Shown here: one piece after another, positions 1 to 7,187 of the stretch | Numbering within the stretch: the first letter of the stretch is position 1 | How the letters are laid out: each line of letters begins with the position of its first letter | From: Chlorobiota bacterium | GTDB lineage: Bacteria; Bacteroidota; Bacteroidia; Flavobacteriales; Flavobacteriaceae | NCBI GenBank assembly: GCA_013151975.1 | Contig: JAADHG010000007.1 | Coordinates: 1 to 12,235 of the forward strand | DNA length: 12,235 nt | Direction: 5' to 3' | Program-made: the position numbers and the translations under genes | Notes under the pieces: generated by a model | The model's input: only the letters and a program-made list of their open reading frames with translations | Database searches by the model: none | What the model was told of the DNA's origin: nothing

Positions 1-1339
1 GAAAGAATTTTTAATACATAGCAAACGATGCTTTATCAACAATCAATTTGTTGAGGCAACACTTCATATAAAAAATGATAAGATTCATCAAATTTTTAAT
101 GGTTATCATTCCTTAGATAATATCCCACTTTTAGATTATAGCAACCTCATTGTAATGCCTGGAATTATTGATGCTCATGTGCATATTAACGAGCCAGGTC
201 GAGACCATTGGGAAGGCTTTGAAACAGCTACAAAAGCAGCTGCCATTGGTGGTGTTACTACGCTTATTGAAATGCCTTTAAATGCAAGTCCCGTTACAAC
301 AACTTCTAAAGCTTTTCAAATTAAACAAACAGCTTCTAATAATAAACTCCATGTTAATTGCGGATTTTATGGAGGCATTATCCCAACTAATACTAACGAC
401 ATTGAGGATTTAATCAAAGCAGGTGTTTTTGGTATCAAAGGTTTTCTAACACATTCAGGAATTGACGAATTTCCAAACGTGAACAAAACTCATTTAGAAG
501 CCATTGCACCAATTTTAAAAGTCTATGATATTCCGCTATTGTTACATTGTGAGCTAAGTGATACTAATGTTCCAGAAGTTAATAATCCTAAAAGTTACCA
601 TGAGTATTTACATTCAAGACCACAACATTGGGAAACCAATGCTATTGATTTGGCTATAGAAATTCAAGAAAAATTTGATATAAAAGTTCATATTGTACAT
701 TTATCTGCTTCAGAAGGTTTAGAACGTATAAAAGAGCGTAAACAAAAAACCAATAAATTGACCGTTGAAACCTGTTCTCATTATTTATATTTTAATGCTG
801 AAAACATTCCGGATGCTTCTCCAATTTATAAATGCGCACCTCCAATCAGAGAAAAAGAAAACAATAACTTGCTTTGGAATGCAGTATTAAATGGTGATTT
901 TAATTTTTTAGCATCCGATCATTCTCCTGCGCCTCCAGAGCAAAAACAATTAGAAAGTGGTGATTTCTTTAAAGCATGGGGAGGAATTTCAGGTTTACAA
1001 TTTACGCTTCCTTTATTATTTTCCGAAGGACGGCAAAGAGGTTTAACACTTAAAAAATTAATTCCGTTACTCACCAAAAATCCGGCACAATTTTTAGGAT
1101 TAGAGCAACAAAAAGGAAAATTACAAGAAGGTTTTGATGCCGATATTACAGTTTGGGATGATTCAAAAGCTTTTACAATTACAGAAGAATCTATTCAGCA
1201 TAAACATAAAGCTACACCTTATGCAAACGAAACTCTTTTTGGAAAAGTAATTCATACATTTGTTAACGGCACACAAGTGGTTGAAAACTCAAAACTAAAA
1301 ACCCTCAAACAAGGGCGATTATTACTAAAACATAATTAA
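1..1339 (+). CDS. allB: Allantoinase, 5' end cut by window edge
   Basis: Hydrolyses allantoin to allantoate in the cytoplasm; a cyclic-amidohydrolase metalloenzyme. The frame is open from base 2, so the ATG at 155 is internal. The upstream codons encode the usual N-terminal beta-sandwich, running straight into MPGIIDAHVHINEPGR. The 445 visible residues nearly equal the family's usual length (about 450), so only a few residues are missing. Visible metal-site elements, numbered from the first visible codon: HxH at 59/61, the lysine expected to be carboxylated in GIKGF (about 146), His in LLLHCE (about 182), His in HIVHLSASE (about 233) and Asp in ASDHSP (about 306). Related dihydropyrimidinases and dihydroorotases share this core. 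The allantoicase gene that follows (stop/start overlap TAATG) and the rest of the urate pathway settle the choice for allantoinase. The promoter lies outside the window. Confidence 0.95.
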   Translation, partial: KEFLIHSKRCFINNQFVEATLHIKNDKIHQIFNGYHSLDNIPLLDYSNLIVMPGIIDAHVHINEPGRDHWEGFETATKAAAIGGVTTLIEMPLNASPVTTTSKAFQIKQTASNNKLHVNCGFYGGIIPTNTNDIEDLIKAGVFGIKGFLTHSGIDEFPNVNKTHLEAIAPILKVYDIPLLLHCELSDTNVPEVNNPKSYHEYLHSRPQHWETNAIDLAIEIQEKFDIKVHIVHLSASEGLERIKERKQKTNKLTVETCSHYLYFNAENIPDASPIYKCAPPIREKENNNLLWNAVLNGDFNFLASDHSPAPPEQKQLESGDFFKAWGGISGLQFTLPLLFSEGRQRGLTLKKLIPLLTKNPAQFLGLEQQKGKLQEGFDADITVWDDSKAFTITEESIQHKHKATPYANETLFGKVIHTFVNGTQVVENSKLKTLKQGRLLLKHN

Positions 1340-2337
1340 TGCTAGAAGATAAACTAAAAAAATACACAGACCTTGCTTCCGAGAAAATTGGTGGACAAGT
1401 ACTATATGCAACAGACGATTTTTTTGCTGAAAAAGAAAACCTAATCAAAGAAGGTCGTGGTATTTTTATTCCAGATAAATATACCGACCATGGAAAATGG
1501 ATGGACGGCTGGGAGTCTAGGCGTAAACGTACTCCGGGTCACGATTGGGCTATCATTAAACTGGGAGCTGAAGGCATTATAAAAGGCTTCGATATTGATA
1601 CCAATCATTTTTTAGGCAACCATCCGCCTTTTGCATCGGTTGAAGCTATTAATTTGGGAAATGAGAATTTATTTTGGAGTAAAGCTGACGAACTAGATTG
1701 GGAAGAAGTTTTACCAAAATCTCCTTTAGAACCTGGTAGTCAGCATTTCTTTGAAATTGATTCCGATAACGTGTATACACACGTAAGATTACACATTCAT
1801 CCTGATGGTGGTGTCGCACGTTTTAGAGTCTATGGCGAAGTTTTTAAAGATTGGTCTCGTGTCAATTCAGAAGAAATAATAGATTTGGCTCTAGCAAATA
1901 ACTGTGGTAAAGCACTGTGCTGTAACGACATGTTTTTTAGTGCTATGGATAATTTAATTGCGCTTACAACTGGAAAAAACATGGGAGACGGTTGGGAAAC
2001 AAAACGCAACCGAACACCTAATAATGAAGATTGGGTAACTATTAAATTAGGGCATCAAGGCATTGTCAATAAAATAATTGTAGATACCAAACATTTTAAA
2101 GGCAATTATCCAGATGCTTGTGCTATTGATGCTTGTAATAGTAATAATGATGAAGCTGTTATAAATAACAAAGTACAATGGTTTCCATTATTGGAAAAAC
2201 AAAAATTAGAAGCCGACCAAATGCATCATTTTGAAAGCTCTATGTTAAATGAACATGATGCTATAACTCATATTAAATTAAAGATTTATCCCGATGGCGG
2301 CATTAGTAGATTGCGCATTCTGGGGACCATAAAATAA
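1339..2337 (+). CDS. alc: Allantoicase
   Basis: Allantoate amidinohydrolase: splits allantoate into ureidoglycolate and urea. The 332-residue protein is built from two homologous allantoicase repeats, as in the family. Repeat 1 carries GWESRRKR (57-64) and ends in HPDGGVARFRVYG (about 154-166). Repeat 2 carries GWETKRNR (218-225) and ends in YPDGGISRLRILG (about 317-329). The length is normal and both repeats are intact. The ATG overlaps the allantoinase stop by one base and the next gene starts 5 nt after its stop, so it is translated within one operon. Using allantoicase rather than allantoate amidohydrolase means one urea is released here and ureidoglycolate is left for another enzyme; no ureidoglycolate lyase or urease gene is visible in the window. 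Confidence 0.95.
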   Translation: MLEDKLKKYTDLASEKIGGQVLYATDDFFAEKENLIKEGRGIFIPDKYTDHGKWMDGWESRRKRTPGHDWAIIKLGAEGIIKGFDIDTNHFLGNHPPFASVEAINLGNENLFWSKADELDWEEVLPKSPLEPGSQHFFEIDSDNVYTHVRLHIHPDGGVARFRVYGEVFKDWSRVNSEEIIDLALANNCGKALCCNDMFFSAMDNLIALTTGKNMGDGWETKRNRTPNNEDWVTIKLGHQGIVNKIIVDTKHFKGNYPDACAIDACNSNNDEAVINNKVQWFPLLEKQKLEADQMHHFESSMLNEHDAITHIKLKIYPDGGISRLRILGTIK

Positions 2338-2342
2338 ATTAA

Positions 2343-3746
2343 ATGATTGAGATTTTTTTAGGTATAGCTTGGTTAATAATATTCATTATAATAGTTGTTG
2401 TAACTTACAAACTACATCATTTAATCAAGTTTTATAAAGCTGAGAATAATGATGAAAAAGTGGAGTCATTACAAACGTCTCAAAATTGGTTTTATGCGCT
2501 TATTGTCATTGCAAGTGTTGGTGGTATTGGGATTCTCTATTTATTTTTAAAAGGTACTATCTGGGAAAGCCACTTGTTTGAATGGCTAAACTTAACGGTC
2601 CGTTGGATGCATATTACCTTTGGTATTGCTTGGATTGGTGCCTCTTTTTATTTTGTATTTTTAGAAAACGCTCTAAATCGAACTAAAGATGTAAGAGATG
2701 AATTGGCTGGAAATCTCTGGGCTGTTCATGGTGGTGGTTTCTACTATTTAGAAAAATACAAACTAGCTCCAAAAAAAATACCAAAAGATTTACATTGGTT
2801 TAAATACGAAGCCTATTTTACTTGGCTTTCTGGGTTCTGTTTATTAGCAATTGTCTATTATTTTAATGCAAAATCATTTTTAATAGATCCCGAAGTTTTA
2901 GATATAAGTGTTGCAGCTGCAATAACTATTAGTATTGTTTCATTAATTATTGGTTGGATAATCTACGACCAAATGTGTAAACGATTAATTAGCAATAAAC
3001 TTGTTTTCACTATTGCTATGACAGTGTTTTTAATCTTTTTTGCATGGTTTTATGCACAAGTTTTTAGTGGAAGAGCAGCATACATACATTTTGGTGCTTT
3101 AATAGGAACCTTAATGGCTGCCAATGTGTTTTTCATTATCATTCCTGGGCAAAAACGCATGGTAAATGCCGCAAAAAAAGGATTAGCACCAAATCCGGAA
3201 GACGGCAAAGCCGCTTTTATTCGTTCGTATTCTAATAACTATTTTACGCTTCCCGTATTATTTATTATGATAAGCAATCATTTTCCGAGTACCTTCGGAA
3301 ACACTTATCAATGGATTGTTCTTATTGCCATTACCATAGGAAGTGCAGGTATAAAACACTATTTAAACGCACGCGAAAAAGGGCAACTTTCGGTTTGGGT
3401 AATGCCAATTTCTGTGTTACTTTTGTTATCCGTAGCATTTGTTACAGCACCAGAAAAACCTAAATATGAAGCGTGTACCGAAACAGTTTCTTTAGAACAA
3501 GTAAGTACCATTATTAATAATAGGTGTACTGTGTGTCATTCAGCAAACCCAACAGATGCTATTTGGAAAGTAGCCCCAAATGGTGTAAAGTATGACACTG
3601 CAGATCAAATTTACAACCTGAGAGATAAAATTTTTCAGCGTGTTGTGGTAGTAAAAAATATGCCCTTTAACAATAACCAAACCGGAATGACTCAAGAAGA
3701 ACGCGATATCATTAATTGTTGGATAAATCAAGGAGCACCAAAATAA
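2343..3746 (+). CDS. puuD: Membrane urate oxidase (urate hydroxylase PuuD type) with C-terminal cytochrome c domain
   Basis: Oxidises urate to 5-hydroxyisourate at the inner membrane. Family members lack the uricase fold and pass electrons to cytochrome c and the respiratory chain instead of producing H2O2. Residues 1-370 form the polytopic PuuD domain with about eight hydrophobic segments. Characteristic stretches are RWMHITFGIAWIGASF (about 87-102), GGGFYYLEKY (130-139) and LHWFKYEAYFTWLSGF (150-165). A linker leads to a c-type cytochrome domain (about 375-467) with one heme site, CTVCH (395-399), and a probable axial Met440 in KNMPFNN. The 467-residue length is that of the fused form. The gene sits 5 nt after alc and 6 nt before the decarboxylase/hydrolase gene that consumes its product. 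Cellular topology is inferred: the heme domain should face the periplasm. Confidence 0.93.
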   Translation: MIEIFLGIAWLIIFIIIVVVTYKLHHLIKFYKAENNDEKVESLQTSQNWFYALIVIASVGGIGILYLFLKGTIWESHLFEWLNLTVRWMHITFGIAWIGASFYFVFLENALNRTKDVRDELAGNLWAVHGGGFYYLEKYKLAPKKIPKDLHWFKYEAYFTWLSGFCLLAIVYYFNAKSFLIDPEVLDISVAAAITISIVSLIIGWIIYDQMCKRLISNKLVFTIAMTVFLIFFAWFYAQVFSGRAAYIHFGALIGTLMAANVFFIIIPGQKRMVNAAKKGLAPNPEDGKAAFIRSYSNNYFTLPVLFIMISNHFPSTFGNTYQWIVLIAITIGSAGIKHYLNAREKGQLSVWVMPISVLLLLSVAFVTAPEKPKYEACTETVSLEQVSTIINNRCTVCHSANPTDAIWKVAPNGVKYDTADQIYNLRDKIFQRVVVVKNMPFNNNQTGMTQEERDIINCWINQGAPK

Positions 3747-3752
3747 AATAAG

Positions 3753-4622
3753 ATGATAACACTAAACATACTCAATTCACTATCAGAAAAAGAAGCACAT
3801 AATCATCTTGAAAAGTGTTGTGTGTCTAAAACTTGGATTTCAAAAATGGTAGAATTAAGACCCTTTTCTTCTGAAGAAGATGTCCTGAAAAAAGCAGCTT
3901 CTATTTGGTATAACGATTGTACAATTGACGATTTCAAGGAAGCTTTTACTGGGCATCCAAAAATTGGCGATGTGGAGAGCTTAAAAGAAAAATTTGCCCA
4001 TACTAAGGATTGGGCAAATAATGAGCAATCAAAAATGGCTGAAGCCGATATGCAAACTGTTGAAGCATTGGCAGAAGCAAACACACAATACGAAGCCAAA
4101 TTTGGTTATATTTTTATTGTTAGTGCAAGTGGAAAATCGGCCAGTGAAATGCTCGCCATTATTAATACCAGATTACAAAACAAAAAAGAAGATGAGATTT
4201 ATGTTGCCATGAACGAGCAACATAAAATTACTGTAATCCGGTTGGATAAATTAATTAAAGGGTTAACTGAAACAGCTAGTTTACAAAGTCATATTACAAC
4301 ACATGCTTTAGACACATCTGTTGGTACACCAGCAAATGGTATGATTATTACCTTAAAAGGACTACGAGATAACCTGTGGAAACCTATGAATGTTGGCATT
4401 ACTAATACCGATGGACGTATTAGTGATGTGCTTCCTCCTGGCAGGATATTAATTCCGGGAGTTTATGTAATGTCGTTTAACACACATGCTTACTATGAAA
4501 GCAAAACACAAAAAGGCTTTTACCCTGAAGTTTCTATACAATTTGAAGTAACCGATAATAGTCATTACCATATTCCATTATTAATAAATCCATTTGGGTA
4601 TACCACATATAGAGGGAGTTAA
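3753..4622 (+). CDS. Bifunctional OHCU decarboxylase / 5-hydroxyisourate hydrolase (allantoin synthase)
   Basis: A UraD-UraH fusion that turns the unstable product of urate oxidation into (S)-allantoin: HIU is hydrolysed to OHCU, which is then decarboxylated. The N-terminal UraD domain (about 1-165) has the catalytic-histidine motif AFTGHPKIGD (His68) and the FGYIFIVSASGKSASEML helix region (about 117-134). The C-terminal transthyretin-like UraH domain (about 177-289) has ITTHALDTSVGTPA (catalytic His184), the DGR turn (Arg222), SHYHIPLL (His271/273) and the terminal YRGS signature (286-289). All expected active-site elements are present. This domain order matches the plant allantoin synthase, whereas many bacteria keep the two as separate genes. 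It is the last gene of the tightly spaced operon; a repeat element starts 12 nt after the stop. Confidence 0.95.
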   Translation: MITLNILNSLSEKEAHNHLEKCCVSKTWISKMVELRPFSSEEDVLKKAASIWYNDCTIDDFKEAFTGHPKIGDVESLKEKFAHTKDWANNEQSKMAEADMQTVEALAEANTQYEAKFGYIFIVSASGKSASEMLAIINTRLQNKKEDEIYVAMNEQHKITVIRLDKLIKGLTETASLQSHITTHALDTSVGTPANGMIITLKGLRDNLWKPMNVGITNTDGRISDVLPPGRILIPGVYVMSFNTHAYYESKTQKGFYPEVSIQFEVTDNSHYHIPLLINPFGYTTYRGS

Positions 4623-4634
4623 AAATTACTAAAA

Positions 4635-4741
4635 TGTCATTCCAACAGAGTGAGAAACGAACGACGAGGAATCTCATCATTATTATATAGATTCTTCATT
4701 TTAGTCTGTCTTGATCCACAGCCAAAAGATTCAGAATGACA
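4635..4741. repeat. MITE/REP-like palindromic element, copy 1, with 6-bp flanking direct repeat
   Basis: A 107-bp element bounded by perfect 8-bp terminal inverted repeats, TGTCATTC at 4635-4642 and GAATGACA at 4734-4741. It is homologous over its full length to the element at 6193-6293, with shared blocks ACAGAGTGA, CGACGAGGAATCTCAT, AGATTCTTC, CTGTCTT and AAAGATTCAGAATGACA. An internal stem pairs 4666-4674 with 4689-4697 (one G-T pair); a weaker CTGT/ACAG pair follows at 4706-4709/4718-4721. CTAAAA stands directly outside both ends (4629-4634 and 4742-4747), as a target-site duplication would. The element lies between the fused decarboxylase/hydrolase gene and the DUF6986 gene, so it may lower or terminate read-through, or act in RNA processing. 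No protein is encoded in it. Confidence 0.8.
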
Positions 4742-4755
4742 CTAAAAAATTAAAA

Positions 4756-6186
4756 ATGAATTTAAGTATTTCAGAAGATAAAAAATCGCGCATATTTGGC
4801 GACTTAAAAGTTGCCAATACCACATTCAATAAAATTTATCGCGGCGATAGAGAAGATAGGCAACCCATACATACAGTATATGGAGGCGCCAATCTTTTTA
4901 AATCTAATACTACACAAGTCTTAGGCACAATTGCTTTAAAATCTTTATTGCATTATGCACCTAACTTTATAGAGTTTGGTAAAGCCTTTCAACTCAATGG
5001 GTTTGAAAATTTTCCAAAAGATGTTGCCATTCAAAAAGCACTTATTGACGAACTTGATACGCTTTCAGAAGACCAGTTAAAAAATCATAACGCTGGGTTT
5101 TCATATCGCATTTATAAAAAGGTAATCACAAAATTAAAGCGTGAAGCTGTCGAAGATTTTAGAATAGATTTTGAAGATGGTTTTGGAAATCGTTCAGACA
5201 AAGAAGAAGACGACACAGCAATTACAGCCGCAACTCAAGTAACAAAAGGCATGCAAGACAATACGCTTTCGCCTTTTATTGGGATTAGAATAAAACCGTT
5301 TACCGAAGAATTAAAAGAACGCGGTTTACGCACTCTTGATATATTTTTAACCACTTTACTCACAGAGACCAACGGGAAGTTACCAAATAATTTTGTAGTC
5401 ATGCTTCCAAAAGTGACTATTCCCGAGCAGATTATTGCTTTGGTCTCATTTTTTGAAATTATAGAGGAACAATTCCATTTGGAATCTGGAGCTTTAAAAA
5501 TGGAGATAATGGTAGAAACCACACAATCTATTATAGACCATACAGGAACAAACCCGTTATACCGTTTTATTTTAGCAAGTAAAGGACGTTGCATTGCAAC
5601 GCATTTTGGTACTTACGATTATACAGCCTCAAACAACATTACAGCAAGATATCAAGAAATGGATCATGATGTATGTGATTTTGCACATTATATGACCAAA
5701 GTCGCCTTAAATCATACTGGTGTTTGGCTTTCTGATGGTGCAACCAATACCATGCCTATCGGACCCCATCGTGGCGAATTAACCGAAGCACAAGAACTAG
5801 AAAATAAAACTGTGGTGCATCGTGCATGGTTGAAAGGTTATAAACATATTCGGCATTCGTTATATAAAGGACTATATCAAGGTTGGGATTTGAATCCTGC
5901 GCAACTACCTATGCGTTACACAGCAGTTTATGCCTTCTTTTTAGAGAGTTATGACGATGCCGTTTTACGCTTAAAAACCTTTGTTGAAAAAGCAGCCCAA
6001 GCTACTTTAATTGGGGATACTTTTGATGATGCAGCCACAGGACAAGGACTCTTAAACTACTTTTTAAAAGCCTTAAATAGTGGTGCAATAACTATGGATG
6101 AAGTGCTAGCAACCGGTTTAACTCTGGATGAAATTAGAACACGCTCGTTTGCTAAAATTTTGAAAGATAGACGTTCGAAAATGTAA
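4756..6186 (+). CDS. DUF6986 family, CitE/HpcH-HpaI aldolase-like enzyme of unknown reaction
   Basis: A 476-residue protein with the (beta/alpha)8 signatures of the CitE / HpcH-HpaI / malate-synthase-like superfamily. These are EDFRIDFEDGFG (133-144), an acidic cluster that would help bind Mg2+, GIRIKPF (176-182), VVMLPKV (214-220), the metal-ligand-type glutamate in IMVETTQS (Glu254), and THFGTYDYTASNN (282-294). A helical C-terminal part holds LYQGWDLNPAQLPMRY (373-388), which resembles the C-terminal half of malate synthases. I recognise it as DUF6986, often named 'aldolase'; its reaction is not established as far as I know. The ATG at 4756 is preferred over a TTG at 4711, which falls inside the repeat element. 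Its position among ureide genes suggests work on glyoxylate or ureidoglycolate, for example aldol or Claisen chemistry with pyruvate or acetyl-CoA. That role is inference. Confidence 0.8.
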   Translation: MNLSISEDKKSRIFGDLKVANTTFNKIYRGDREDRQPIHTVYGGANLFKSNTTQVLGTIALKSLLHYAPNFIEFGKAFQLNGFENFPKDVAIQKALIDELDTLSEDQLKNHNAGFSYRIYKKVITKLKREAVEDFRIDFEDGFGNRSDKEEDDTAITAATQVTKGMQDNTLSPFIGIRIKPFTEELKERGLRTLDIFLTTLLTETNGKLPNNFVVMLPKVTIPEQIIALVSFFEIIEEQFHLESGALKMEIMVETTQSIIDHTGTNPLYRFILASKGRCIATHFGTYDYTASNNITARYQEMDHDVCDFAHYMTKVALNHTGVWLSDGATNTMPIGPHRGELTEAQELENKTVVHRAWLKGYKHIRHSLYKGLYQGWDLNPAQLPMRYTAVYAFFLESYDDAVLRLKTFVEKAAQATLIGDTFDDAATGQGLLNYFLKALNSGAITMDEVLATGLTLDEIRTRSFAKILKDRRSKM

Positions 6187-6192
6187 TTGATT

Positions 6193-6293
6193 TGTCATTC
6201 CGACAGAGTGACCAAAGAAGCGACGAGGAATCTCATTATGAGATTCTTCTCTTTAGACTGTCTTAAACGTCAGTCGAAAGATTCAGAATGACA
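6193..6293. repeat. MITE/REP-like palindromic element, copy 2, between convergent genes
   Basis: A 101-bp relative of the element at 4635-4741 with the same perfect TGTCATTC / GAATGACA ends. Its internal hairpin is stronger: 6225-6236 pairs with 6238-6249 around a single central base (one G-T pair). A second stem GACTG/CAGTC (6256-6260 / 6271-6275) and the outer ends would close a multi-branched structure on either strand. It starts 6 nt after the DUF6986 stop and ends one base before the XdhC stop codon, filling the space between two convergent genes. A bidirectional transcription stop or 3'-end stabiliser is a reasonable inferred role, although there is no long T tract. Unlike copy 1 it shows no obvious target-site duplication (TTGATT on the left, GTTATC on the right). 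Confidence 0.8.
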
Positions 6294-6294
6294 G

Positions 6295-7065
6295 TTATCC
6301 TTTATAATGCTCTTGCAACAACTGCGCAACCACACTAATGGCTATTTCTTTAGGTGAGTTTCCTCCTATTTCTATACCAATAGGGCAAACTACATTGGTC
6401 ATACCCTCTTTAATAGATAGTTCGTTAATCAACATATTATGAAACCGCACACGCTTGGTTTTACTACCAATAAGTCCTAAGAATTTAGTGTCGTTTTGTA
6501 ACGCCATAACTATAATATCAAAATCGATAGTATGGTCATGAGTCATTACAAGTACATAGCAATTGTTGCCCCAATGCACTGCATCTTTAAATGTTTTAAA
6601 ATCATTTATGCTCACCGTACATTTTGTAACATGGTCTTCAAACTCCATATTGGAGAGCCAACCGTCTCTGGAATCTATTAAATTAACCTGAAAAGGGGTG
6701 TCCTTTAACAATTGACATATTTCAACACCAATATGTCCTGCTCCAAATAAAAATAGTTCTGGTGATTGGTTCATAGGCTCTATAATTAATTCAACTTTTC
6801 CACCACAGCATTGCTCAAATTCTGGCCCTAAAGTGTATGAAAGTTCTATTATTCTGTTTTCATTAATGGCTATTATCGCCTCATCAATGGCCAGAAACTC
6901 TAACTTCCCTCCTCCAACGGTTCCAAATATGTCTTTCTTTTTAGTGACAATCATTCTGGAACCAACTACGCAAGGTGTAGACCCTAAGCATTTAGTAACT
7001 GTAACCAAAGCAATGGGGACTCTTTTAGTTTTAAAATCGTTTAATAATTCAATCCAGTTGGTCAT
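6295..7065 (-). CDS. xdhC: XdhC family protein, probable xanthine dehydrogenase maturation factor
   Basis: XdhC/CoxI proteins help sulfurate the molybdenum cofactor and insert it into xanthine dehydrogenase-type hydroxylases, in the cytoplasm. The N-terminal XdhC-CoxI domain (about 1-95) has LGSTPCVVGSRM (27-38), TVGGGKLE (49-56) and FEQCCGGKVEL (83-93). The C-terminal Rossmann-like domain (about 103-256) has LFGAGHIG (106-113), VMTHDHTIDFDI (173-184), IGSKTKR (199-205) and PIGIEIGGNSPKEIA (228-242). The length of 256 is typical of the short form. It converges on the DUF6986 gene with a repeat element between. No xanthine dehydrogenase gene is visible here, but the neighbouring urate pathway makes xanthine dehydrogenase the likely client. 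The DsbD terminator upstream separates it from that operon, so it should have its own promoter; I see no convincing one. Confidence 0.88.
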   Translation of the reverse strand: MTNWIELLNDFKTKRVPIALVTVTKCLGSTPCVVGSRMIVTKKKDIFGTVGGGKLEFLAIDEAIIAINENRIIELSYTLGPEFEQCCGGKVELIIEPMNQSPELFLFGAGHIGVEICQLLKDTPFQVNLIDSRDGWLSNMEFEDHVTKCTVSINDFKTFKDAVHWGNNCYVLVMTHDHTIDFDIIVMALQNDTKFLGLIGSKTKRVRFHNMLINELSIKEGMTNVVCPIGIEIGGNSPKEIAISVVAQLLQEHYKG

Positions 7066-7123
7066 AACGCTTAAAGTACATCTAAAAATAAGATTTTTTC
7101 TATGAAGTAAATCTATATAGAAT

Positions 7124-7156
7124 AAAAAACCTCCTTAGATAAATTACCTAAAGAGG
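7124..7156 (-). terminator. Rho-independent terminator of the dsbD operon
   Basis: Read on the minus strand, CCTCTTTAG (7156-7148) pairs with CTAAGGAGG (7138-7130) as a 9-bp stem with one G-U pair and a 9-nt loop. It is followed directly by six T residues (7129-7124). It lies about 31 nt beyond the DsbD stop codon. On the plus strand the same hairpin is followed only by ATTTTAT, so it may act weakly in that direction too. Confidence 0.85.
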
Positions 7157-7187
7157 ATTTTATAAATATGTATTATTTTAAAATTAT

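Noticed and set aside
155..157. ATG that could be taken as the allantoinase start
   Set aside because: The frame is open back to base 2 and encodes the expected N-terminal amidohydrolase segment; the ATG is the Met of the conserved MPGIIDAHVH block.
4711..4755. In-frame TTG extension of the DUF6986 protein by 15 residues
   Set aside because: The extension is encoded by the end of the repeat element and looks unlike a protein N-terminus; the ATG at 4756 begins the conserved part.
5235..5594. 119-codon open frame on the minus strand
   Set aside because: Fully antisense to the DUF6986 gene, whose frame carries clear conserved motifs.
4635..6293. The two palindromic repeats as a CRISPR array or a composite transposon
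   Set aside because: There are only two copies, 1.4 kb apart, with no regular spacers. The gene between them is not a transposase and there is no duplication outside the pair as a whole.
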